NCBI GenBank assembly: GCA_030635485.1
Contig: DAOVYS010000034.1
Coordinates: 1 to 15,390, forward strand
Reading direction: 5' to 3'
Length of the DNA: 15,390 nucleotides
DNA from: Pseudomonadota bacterium
GTDB lineage: Bacteria; Desulfobacterota; Desulfobulbia; Desulfobulbales; DAOVYS01
The notes below the pieces were generated by a model, which was not told the DNA's origin, did no database searches, and saw only the letters and a program-made list of their open reading frames with translations. Made by a program: the position numbers and the translations under genes. Within the stretch, counting starts at the first letter, position 1; each line of letters opens with the position of its first letter. This document shows, in pieces, positions 7,087 to 13,967 of the stretch.

Positions 7087-9022
7087 AAGAATATTCGGGT
7101 TCATCATAGGATTCCTGTGTCTGATCTCAATGCTTGCAGCCTGTGTCGAGCCTCAGCAACAGACCAGGAAATCAGCGCGTAAGCAATGCGGGAACTGCCA
7201 CAAAGAGTTGGTAGCGGGACTCAAGACCGGAGTGGTCCACGATCCGGTCAAAAAGGATGAGTGTGCCATATGTCATCTCCCACATGGCCTGATCGGGGCG
7301 GCCCAATTACGCAGAGAACCGCCGGGCCTCTGCTTCGCGTGCCATAAAGAGATGGCGAAAATTAAAGAAATGGCCTCTGTACATAAGCCTGTAACATCGG
7401 GCAAATGCGCCACCTGCCACAAGACCCACAACAGCGAATTTCAAACCCTTCTCACCGCTCCCGGCAACGACTCCTGCTTCACCTGCCACGATTCAGCAGG
7501 CTTTACAAAGGCCAACGTGCATGAACCCTTAAAAAAAGGCTGTTCCACATGTCACGAATCCCACGCCTCAAATCACGCATCAATTCTTGTTAAGGACAAG
7601 AATGAGCTATGCCTCACATGCCATAAAATAGATACACCGGCCTTCAAAAAAGCGCACAATTCTTATCCTGTCCGGAAAGGCTGCGTTCTGTGCCACTCTC
7701 CACACAGTTCCGCCGGGCGTAACATGCTGAAGTCCGTTGTGCATAAACCGATGATTGATGCCGAGTGCGCCTCATGTCACACACCTGATGCTTCAGGAAA
7801 CATGGCTCTCAAGGATAAACCGAACGTCCTGTGTGTATCCTGCCATAAAAAAGAACAGGGGGTGGGCCTGGATTTTCACCCACCTTACGCTGACAACAAA
7901 TGCCTTACATGCCATGCGGTTCACGCAAGCGATCATGAAGTCATGCTGGCCGGATCGCCGGAGACTCTATGCCTGAATTGTCACAAGGAAGAAAAGAAAA
8001 AAATAAAGGCAAGCGTTCATTCTCCTGCCGGCAAGGGCGAATGCATGTCATGCCATTTTGGGCATAACTCCACAATCACCCCTCTGCTCAAAGAAAAAAC
8101 AGAGACCCTGTGCTTCAAGTGCCACGAACGTACACGGTTTACATCAGGCCCGACAACCCACGACCCTGCAAAAAAAGGTGACTGCCTGGCCTGCCACACA
8201 CCTCACGATTCCGTCCAAAAATCTCTGCTCGCCGGGCCTCAGGGCAAACTGTGCGTATCCTGTCACAAGAAGGCAGGAGGCGAAATGGGACAGTTCAGCG
8301 TCCACAAGCCGTTCCTGACCGGAGAATGCTCAAAATGCCATAATCCCCACCAGGCAAAGAAGAAAGACCTCCTGGTTGCCGACACGAGACGAGGAGAATT
8401 GTGCATGGTGTGTCACGATGATCTCAAACAGATTCCTGACTCCTCATCTCTGCACAAGCCCTTTGAAAAGGGTGAATGTCAGGCTTGTCATTCTCCGCAC
8501 GCTGGTGATTTCGCGCACAACATGAAAAAAAAGGCTGGGGAGATGTGCCTGGAATGCCATTCAGGTATGAGGAGCGCTCTTGATCAGACGATTGTGAAAC
8601 ACGCGCCCGTAAAAAACCTGAACTGTGGAACATGCCACGTGAGCCATAGCTCATCTCATGACAACTTCCTCATTAAGGGACAACCAGCGCTGTGCATAAA
8701 ATGTCACAAGCAGGTGACCGCATTCTGGAGCGATGGAATTGCCCATGAACCCGCCTCAAAGGACTGTGGAAACTGCCACCTGCCCCACGGTTCCGGCAAC
8801 CCGGCCATCCTGAAAACCTCTGTTGGCGCACTCTGCTCCGGCTGCCACGAAACAAAGACCCAAAAATTCAATACTGCGCATAAAGGGATGAAACCCGGCC
8901 CAGATTCATGCATCGGCTGTCATGACCCTCATGGAGGCGCGGACAAAAAACTTCTCTACCCGATAAGCCATAAACCATTCCAAGAAGGCAACTGTAGTCC
9001 ATGCCACCAGGGGAGGTCGTAA
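7076..9022 (+). CDS. 26-haem lipoprotein c-type cytochrome (paired CXXCH repeats)
   Basis: A 648-residue protein. I choose the ATG at 7076 because AGGGAA lies just upstream and a classic lipoprotein signal follows (MLAAC, lipid on Cys23); an in-frame TTG at 7028 only adds a charged tail. The gene overlaps the chaperone gene by 11 nt. I count 26 CXXCH motifs between residues 38 and 644, one per 25 residues or so. They are paired repeats of the form HxPxxxGxCxxCHxPH, a 16-20 residue linker, then LCxxCH. His residues before (HDP, HKP, HEP) and after (PH, SH) the motifs can provide the second axial ligands. The +2 residue is Val, compatible with outer-membrane sorting. Expected role: a long haem wire at the outer membrane moving electrons between the periplasm and the barrel/conduit. 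Periplasmic versus surface orientation cannot be decided from sequence. Confidence 0.9.
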   Translation: MATKRIFGFIIGFLCLISMLAACVEPQQQTRKSARKQCGNCHKELVAGLKTGVVHDPVKKDECAICHLPHGLIGAAQLRREPPGLCFACHKEMAKIKEMASVHKPVTSGKCATCHKTHNSEFQTLLTAPGNDSCFTCHDSAGFTKANVHEPLKKGCSTCHESHASNHASILVKDKNELCLTCHKIDTPAFKKAHNSYPVRKGCVLCHSPHSSAGRNMLKSVVHKPMIDAECASCHTPDASGNMALKDKPNVLCVSCHKKEQGVGLDFHPPYADNKCLTCHAVHASDHEVMLAGSPETLCLNCHKEEKKKIKASVHSPAGKGECMSCHFGHNSTITPLLKEKTETLCFKCHERTRFTSGPTTHDPAKKGDCLACHTPHDSVQKSLLAGPQGKLCVSCHKKAGGEMGQFSVHKPFLTGECSKCHNPHQAKKKDLLVADTRRGELCMVCHDDLKQIPDSSSLHKPFEKGECQACHSPHAGDFAHNMKKKAGEMCLECHSGMRSALDQTIVKHAPVKNLNCGTCHVSHSSSHDNFLIKGQPALCIKCHKQVTAFWSDGIAHEPASKDCGNCHLPHGSGNPAILKTSVGALCSGCHETKTQKFNTAHKGMKPGPDSCIGCHDPHGGADKKLLYPISHKPFQEGNCSPCHQGRS

Positions 9023-9024
9023 TA

Positions 9025-10215
9025 ATGATAAAAAAATTGTCACTTTCCTTAATACTGATATTTTTCCTGTGCCTTGGGACTTATGGAACGGTTTTTTCCA
9101 AAACCAACTGTTTTACGAGTAAATGCCATGACAAGTCAGCATTTAATAAGCGTGTAGTGCACAAACCCGTGGCAAAAAAAGAGTGCGGCGGTTGTCATAA
9201 TCCTCATGTGGCCCGGTTTAAAGGCCTATTGCAACAAAAAGGGGCTGAACTCTGTTTCTCATGTCACACTGATGAACAAAAATCCTTTGCCAAAGGCGAG
9301 GTACACGATCCTGTACGTCAGGGCAAATGCACGGCCTGTCATGCCCCTCATTCCGCCCAAAAGGCGGGACTGGTCAAGGGAAAATTGAATAAAATATGCT
9401 TCACCTGTCACGACAACATTACAAGACAGTTCACATTTACCCATTCACCGTTCAAAAAAGGACAATGTACCGCCTGCCATACTCCGCACAACGATGAAAC
9501 ATACCAGCTTTTAAGGACATCCGGCAATACGGACCTCGTCTGTTTTTCATGTCACAAACATCAAAAGATCAAGCAGGACCACAAAAATTTCCCGACGGAA
9601 CCGAAAAACTGCCTTTCTTGTCACAACCCTCACGGCGGCAATGAGAAGTCACTGATCAGAAATGTTCTGCACAGGCCTTTTAAAAAAGGCAAAGGAGGTT
9701 GCAGGGAATGTCACAGGGATGACAAACCTGTCACCACGGACACCTGCCTGCGATGCCACAAAGAAATCGAAAAGGAATTCTTAAAAACCCACAGCCACCT
9801 GACCAATCGGACAGGGAATAACTGTACACAGTGTCATTCGCCTCATGCATCGGATTCAACAATCCTGATTAAAGGCCGCCAGGATCAGCTCTGCAAGGGT
9901 TGTCATGAGGACACATTCAGAAGGCACGAAGACATGCTCTATGTCCACCCGGACGTCCTCCTGTGCAACTCATGCCATGACGCCCACGGCTCAAATGAAC
10001 TGGCAATGATGAAAGGCGGCGGGATTGCTCTCTGTTCCGGATGTCACAAGGAAGAAGGTCTAAACACGCATCCTGTGGGAGAAAACGTCATAGACCCCAG
10101 GTCAGGACAGATCCTGACCTGCGTAGGCTGCCACGACCCAAAAGGGACAAACTTTAAAAACCAGTTAAAGGCGAGCGGGTCGGAAGATCTGTGTAAACAA
10201 TGTCATAAGTATTAA
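9025..10215 (+). CDS. Periplasmic or surface multihaem cytochrome, 15 CXXCH plus one CX4CH
   Basis: A 396-residue protein. A strong ribosome site GGGGAGG (9010-9016) selects the ATG at 9025, 2 nt after the preceding stop; an in-frame ATG at 9001 lies inside the previous gene. Residues 1-25 form a signal peptide (cleavage near VFS before KTN) with no lipobox. The first haem site, CFTSKCH at residues 29-35, is a CX4CH motif directly after the signal. Fifteen ordinary CXXCH motifs follow to the C-terminus (CKQCH-KY). The paired repeat style (HKPVxxxEC, NPH/SPH, LCxxCH) is the same as in the 26-haem protein, so the two probably share an ancestor. Spacing shows co-translation. Likely a soluble partner that feeds or receives electrons from the lipoprotein cytochrome, about 16 haems if the CX4CH is used. 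Confidence 0.9.
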   Translation: MIKKLSLSLILIFFLCLGTYGTVFSKTNCFTSKCHDKSAFNKRVVHKPVAKKECGGCHNPHVARFKGLLQQKGAELCFSCHTDEQKSFAKGEVHDPVRQGKCTACHAPHSAQKAGLVKGKLNKICFTCHDNITRQFTFTHSPFKKGQCTACHTPHNDETYQLLRTSGNTDLVCFSCHKHQKIKQDHKNFPTEPKNCLSCHNPHGGNEKSLIRNVLHRPFKKGKGGCRECHRDDKPVTTDTCLRCHKEIEKEFLKTHSHLTNRTGNNCTQCHSPHASDSTILIKGRQDQLCKGCHEDTFRRHEDMLYVHPDVLLCNSCHDAHGSNELAMMKGGGIALCSGCHKEEGLNTHPVGENVIDPRSGQILTCVGCHDPKGTNFKNQLKASGSEDLCKQCHKY

Positions 10216-10218
10216 TAA

Positions 10219-10232
10219 GGGGTCAGGGGTCA
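10219..10232 (+). repeat. Two-unit heptad repeat in spacer
   Basis: GGGGTCA is repeated twice in tandem right after the stop of the 16-haem cytochrome gene. The rest of the 77-nt spacer to 10292 is AT-rich with no convincing promoter or terminator. The ribosome site of the next gene is weak (GGA near 10284). Confidence 0.5.
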
Positions 10233-10292
10233 AATCAAAAAATTTTCATTTATGGATATACACTCACTCAACAAAACGTAATCGGACAAATC

Positions 10293-11183
10293 ATGAAAAA
10301 ATCTCTTATTTTCCCAGGTATCTTGGCAGTGCTGTCTGTAATATTGCCTATCGGAGACATGGGGGCATTTGCCGCTCCATGGCATTGGCATATGTATCTG
10401 AAAGTGGATGCGACTGAAGGTACGCCAATGAACAAACCTACAGCACTTTTCACGGACAAAAGGTCAGGCCGCTATTATGTCGTTGACTCAGGCAACAACC
10501 GGCTTGTTTCTTTTGACAAGGATGGAAAATTCATTAACGAGTTCAATGCAAAAGGCAAACTGACGGTCCCGTTTGATATGATCAGGGATGACAAAGGACG
10601 AATCCTGGTTGTGGAAAAAGAAAAAAATACGATCACCATAATTGACGTACGGAACAAACAGTTTGAAAGACACACAATCAGACACAACAACGGAACCAAA
10701 GTCTTCCCGGACCGGCTCGAAATGGAAGACGATACATTCTATCTCCTGAACAAGGCCGACGGCGATGTCCTGGCCCTGGATGCAGACCTGAAAGTGAAAC
10801 AACGATTTGGAGGCGCGTGTTGTGAAGAGGGATTCATAGATTTCAAAGTCCGGGAAGAGAGCGTATGGGCTCTGGAACGTAAAAACAAAACAGTGTATCA
10901 ATTTGATAAACACGGCGATCTTGTGACAAAAATTCGGCTTGAAGAAGCTGTTGACTTCCCATGTTCCCTTGCCGTAGGGCCTGCCGGATTGATATATGTC
11001 CTTGATCGCCACCAAGGTATTATCTCGGTGTTTGACAATAAGGGAAGAAAAAAATACGATTTTCTCACCTCAGGCCATGCCAGGGGGCAGCTTTATTACC
11101 CGGTTGAAATCAGGTTTGATTCCTGGGAACGGCTCTGTGTGGTTGAGGAAGGCAACGGCCGGATTCAGATATTTACCCGCTGA
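10293..11183 (+). CDS. Exported NHL-repeat beta-propeller protein
   Basis: A 296-residue protein. Residues 1-27 are a signal peptide (cleavage near AFA before APWHWH). The mature part is a run of NHL/SMP-30-like blades: YYVVDSGNNRLVSFDKDGKF, ILVVEKEKNTITIIDV, FYLLNKADGDVLALDADLK, VWALERKNKTVYQFDKHGD, IYVLDRHQGIISVFDNKG and LCVVEEGNGRIQIF, about six blades. There is no haem motif; two adjacent Cys (GACCEEG) lie in one loop. NHL propellers are binding scaffolds and are often encoded beside multihaem cytochromes in Geobacter and relatives, where their role is unclear. It is followed after 21 nt by the next cytochrome, whose ribosome site is strong, so both probably sit on one transcript. Substrate or partner cannot be assigned from sequence. 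Confidence 0.82.
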   Translation: MKKSLIFPGILAVLSVILPIGDMGAFAAPWHWHMYLKVDATEGTPMNKPTALFTDKRSGRYYVVDSGNNRLVSFDKDGKFINEFNAKGKLTVPFDMIRDDKGRILVVEKEKNTITIIDVRNKQFERHTIRHNNGTKVFPDRLEMEDDTFYLLNKADGDVLALDADLKVKQRFGGACCEEGFIDFKVREESVWALERKNKTVYQFDKHGDLVTKIRLEEAVDFPCSLAVGPAGLIYVLDRHQGIISVFDNKGRKKYDFLTSGHARGQLYYPVEIRFDSWERLCVVEEGNGRIQIFTR

Positions 11184-11204
11184 TCCAGGCAACGGAGGAA
11201 TGTC

Positions 11205-12266
11205 ATGCGTACAAAAATTATATGGAGCTTGATTATCGGCCTGGCATACTTATCGTCAACGACTACCTCTGAAGCAACACTGATCTCTGATAAATGTGAC
11301 GTCTGTCATACCATGCATAACAGCCAGGACGGTCTGGAAATGTCATTCAACACGGGCCCAAATCCGTCCCTGCTGCGAAACGACTGTATCGGCTGTCATA
11401 CAGGAACAAATATTACAGATTCATTTCCATTTGTCCTGGATACGTCAGAAGAACTTGACTACGGGACAACCGGCACAGAAGGGACTACTAATACACTTGC
11501 GGGCGGCAACTTCTACTGGGTTGTGTCTACTGATTCAACGGGGCATAATGTGACCGGTGTCACAACCTTAGAGGATCAGACACACGGCCTTGTTCCTCCG
11601 GGAGGAACCGCTCTCGACGAACGCCTGACCTGTGCAGGCCAGTACGGATGTCATGGTGACCGGTCCGAATCCGACCAGTTTACCGCCATGAAATACAGCC
11701 ATCACTATACTAAACCACTACTCTGGCAAGACGGGTCGACCATTGCCAAAAGTTACCGTTTTCTGGATGGTATTCAGGGATTCGGACACACAACATATGA
11801 GTACCTTCCCTCACAGACAAGCCACAACAAATATTACGGCAAAGACCGTTCCGCAGAGACAGATACTGCCACAGGAACGATCAGCAGCCTCTGCTCGCAG
11901 TGCCACGCCGATTTTCACAACGGCAGCGGGAACGTGGCATCCGGGACTTTCGGCGGCGGCGTCTGGTTCCGCCACCCGACCGACTTTGATATGGGAAGGG
12001 CTTCGGCCGGAAATGAATTCAATTCCTACAACGGCGGAAGCGGGACCAGCAACCCATACAGCGTGATTTCCCCTGTTGCAACCGCTAACACCGGGGCATC
12101 AGTCAACCAGACGGTCTATACGGTTTCCGACGACGCCATTGTCATGTGCCTGTCATGCCATCGTCCTCACGGCACACCATACTCCTCCCTGCTTCGGTGG
12201 AACTACAAAGGCTGGCCCAGCGACGGTTATAACGGTTGCGCTAAATGTCACACGTTAAAGGACTGA
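11205..12266 (+). CDS. Exported multihaem cytochrome, 5 CXXCH plus one CX5CH; candidate surface/filament cytochrome
   Basis: A 353-residue protein; GGAGGA at 11194-11199 fixes the ATG. A signal peptide ends near TSEA (residue 24). Haem motifs are CDVCH (31-35), CIGCH (61-65), CSQCH (230-234), CLSCH (315-319) and CAKCH (345-349). In addition CAGQYGCH (143-150) is a CX5CH, possibly a sixth site. Between them lie long Gly/Ser/Thr/Asn- and Tyr-rich stretches, unlike the compact repeats of the two large cytochromes. Other His residues (TMH, HH, RPH) can serve as distal ligands. Its C-terminus matches that of the truncated cytochrome at 1-200, so paralogues flank the conduit genes. Low haem density with beta/loop filler recalls the filament-forming Geobacter cytochromes OmcS and OmcE, but homology to them is not shown. 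A surface electron carrier or nanowire subunit is the inferred role. Confidence 0.82.
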   Translation: MRTKIIWSLIIGLAYLSSTTTSEATLISDKCDVCHTMHNSQDGLEMSFNTGPNPSLLRNDCIGCHTGTNITDSFPFVLDTSEELDYGTTGTEGTTNTLAGGNFYWVVSTDSTGHNVTGVTTLEDQTHGLVPPGGTALDERLTCAGQYGCHGDRSESDQFTAMKYSHHYTKPLLWQDGSTIAKSYRFLDGIQGFGHTTYEYLPSQTSHNKYYGKDRSAETDTATGTISSLCSQCHADFHNGSGNVASGTFGGGVWFRHPTDFDMGRASAGNEFNSYNGGSGTSNPYSVISPVATANTGASVNQTVYTVSDDAIVMCLSCHRPHGTPYSSLLRWNYKGWPSDGYNGCAKCHTLKD

Positions 12267-12274
12267 TAACTCAA

Positions 12275-12355
12275 GTTCAGGGTTCAAGGGTTCAGGGTTG
12301 AAAGAATAAAAACCTTTAAACCTTGAACTTTGAACTTTGAACCTTTTATTTTTTT
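12275..12355 (+). terminator. Heptad-built hairpin with T-tract (probable terminator or attenuator)
   Basis: The left arm (12275-12304) is tandem heptads GTTCAGG, GTTCAAG, one extra G, GTTCAGG, GTTGAAA. The right arm (12313-12342) is CTTTAAA, CCTTGAA, CTTTGAA, CTTTGAA. The arms are imperfect inverted repeats around an A-rich loop, followed by TTTTATTTTTTT (12344-12355). This looks like an intrinsic terminator after the cytochrome gene, but the next gene starts only 25 nt on with no visible promoter, so it may attenuate rather than stop. Confidence 0.65.
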
Positions 12356-12379
12356 GCCCCTGACAACCAAAACCTGAAC

Positions 12380-13828
12380 ATGAAGACAACAAATATCCTT
12401 AAATTCCGTCCTCTCTTCTCCCTTCTCCTCTTAATTCCCCTGTTTCTGTTTTTTTTCAACGGCTGCCGGCCAACCGGGAAAACTGAAGATTTAGCCGGGA
12501 CAACCTTATGGCACATGGGGAGCAATCAGACAGCAAGAATATCGGTTTTTTTGAATCTTAAAAAAACATTCGGCCCTGATATCAGCATGGATATCACAAC
12601 CGTAGAGATCCATGCCAACGGCGTCTGGCGTCCTCTGACTTCCGGCGCTGTTGAAATCGACGCAGTCAAAATCGGTATGGACCAGATATTTATCGCAGGG
12701 CACGATGTGCCGGCAGATCTTTATGACAGGGTAAAATTCACACTGGGAACCGCGGCTATCGGAAAGGAAAACGAAAAGACCCCTTTAAAACCCGACAATC
12801 TTGAGATTGAAGTTGCCCTTCCCGATAAGTTGACAATCTCCAAAGGCGACAGCAAATCACTCTTCGTAACATGGGATACCGAGGCATCTCTTGCGAATGA
12901 GGGCAGGTTGGCGCCGGTCTTCACCATTGCCAAACAGACCATCCCTCTGGTTGCTGATCTTGCCTTTTCGGCATGCCCGCGAATCAATACTATCTATCTG
13001 ATCAGAACCGATAAAAACAGAGTATGCGGCTCCATCGGCGTAGTGGGACATCCTTCCTATCTGGCGGTGAATCAGTCCAACACCTATCTATACGTCCTGA
13101 CAGCCTGGGATTCCTCAATCAAGGTCATTGAACTTTCCACCCACAGGACCGTGGATGTCATCAGACTGCCTGCGACTCTGAAACCTACCTTTATGACGCT
13201 GAGTCCGAACTCGCAATCCGCCTATCTCCTGGATGAACGAGGGAACAGACTTGTCCTCTTAGACCTGCCAAGCGGAACAATTTCCAACAATGTAATGCTG
13301 GGGCATCGGCCCCAATATGTCCTCTGCCTGCCTGACCATAATCAGCTCGCCGTATCCTCTTCCATGTCTCAGTCCGTCTATCTTGTTGACCCTGTAAAAC
13401 TGACGACAGAGGAAGTCATCCCGGTAGGCAGCGACCCACAGGGTCTCCTCGTCTGGAACGACCTCCTGTACATTGCGGAAAGCAGGCTGAATACCGTTAC
13501 AGTGTACGATTTAAGGGATCATCAAATACTGAAACGCATCAGGGTCGGTTCAACACCACGGAGACTTTTCAATACGGGAAATACAATTTTCGTGGCCAAT
13601 CACAAAAGCGGAGACCTGTCAACCCTTGTCCCCGGCCAACTCACCACCTTCAGGACCATAAAAACAGGGGAAAAACCGCTTGAGATGACCTATTCGGAAA
13701 ATCAGAGATGGCTTTACGTCGGTGATGAGGGGAGAGGTGAAATAACCGTGATTGACAACACATCCAAACGGGTAGAGCGCAGGATCATGCTTGGGACTCC
13801 TCCACTGGGTTTGGCGGTACTGAATTAA
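12380..13828 (+). CDS. Lipoprotein with DUF4382-like domain and seven-bladed YVTN beta-propeller
   Basis: A 482-residue protein. The lipoprotein signal is strongly hydrophobic and ends FFFNGC, with lipid on Cys29; +2 is Arg. Residues of about 45-190 resemble DUF4382: TTVEIHANGVWRPLT, a strand-rich part with VPADLYDRVKFTLG, then LEIEVALPDKLTI. Residues of about 195-482 contain seven blades of the YVTN/YncE type: YLYVLTAWDSSIKVIELST, LLDERGNRLVLLDLPSGT, LYIAESRLNTVTVYDL, LYVGDEGRGEITVID, each followed by an (I/V)-x-(L/V)-G-x-x-P turn. No haem motif is present. It is the second propeller in the cluster after the NHL protein, and probably a binding scaffold at the outer membrane. No Shine-Dalgarno is evident before the ATG, and a heptad hairpin precedes it, so its expression may be set apart from the operon. 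It is the last plus-strand gene. Confidence 0.8.
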   Translation: MKTTNILKFRPLFSLLLLIPLFLFFFNGCRPTGKTEDLAGTTLWHMGSNQTARISVFLNLKKTFGPDISMDITTVEIHANGVWRPLTSGAVEIDAVKIGMDQIFIAGHDVPADLYDRVKFTLGTAAIGKENEKTPLKPDNLEIEVALPDKLTISKGDSKSLFVTWDTEASLANEGRLAPVFTIAKQTIPLVADLAFSACPRINTIYLIRTDKNRVCGSIGVVGHPSYLAVNQSNTYLYVLTAWDSSIKVIELSTHRTVDVIRLPATLKPTFMTLSPNSQSAYLLDERGNRLVLLDLPSGTISNNVMLGHRPQYVLCLPDHNQLAVSSSMSQSVYLVDPVKLTTEEVIPVGSDPQGLLVWNDLLYIAESRLNTVTVYDLRDHQILKRIRVGSTPRRLFNTGNTIFVANHKSGDLSTLVPGQLTTFRTIKTGEKPLEMTYSENQRWLYVGDEGRGEITVIDNTSKRVERRIMLGTPPLGLAVLN

Positions 13829-13831
13829 ATT

Positions 13832-13882
13832 GAATGTCGAATGTCGAATAACGAAGTTAAAAGCTTTTTCACTTCGACATTC
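13832..13882. repeat. Heptad array with inverted copy between convergent genes
   Basis: GAATGTC, GAATGTC, GAATAAC and GAAGTTA (13832-13859) form a 7-bp period array. GAATGTCGAA (13832-13841, repeated at 13839-13848) is the exact reverse complement of TTCGACATTC at 13873-13882. An inner hairpin CGAAGT/ACTTCG (13852-13857 with 13871-13876) encloses AAAAGCTTTT. Placed between two converging genes, it may act as a weak bidirectional terminator; there is no strong T-run. Confidence 0.55.
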
Positions 13883-13897
13883 ATTATTCCTTGTTTA

Positions 13898-13909
13898 CCC
13901 CGCAAGGGG
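13898..13909. other. Small GNRA-capped hairpin
   Basis: CCCC-GCAA-GGGG forms a 4-bp stem with a GCAA (GNRA) tetraloop in the 3' region between the convergent genes. It may help end transcription or stabilise a 3' end. It is short and could be chance. Confidence 0.3.
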
Positions 13910-13967
13910 GCATAAACTATATTCTGCGGTTTAATTAGGTTTCGAACGGCCTGCCCCGCAACAAAAT

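Noticed and set aside
10236..10292. Promoter before the NHL gene
   Set aside because: A TATACA-like -10 occurs near 10256 but no acceptable -35 lies at 16-18 bp; read-through from the upstream operon is as likely.
10488..11015. Minus-strand open frame of 175 codons inside the NHL gene
   Set aside because: Antisense shadow; the plus-strand frame has a signal peptide and a repeated propeller pattern.
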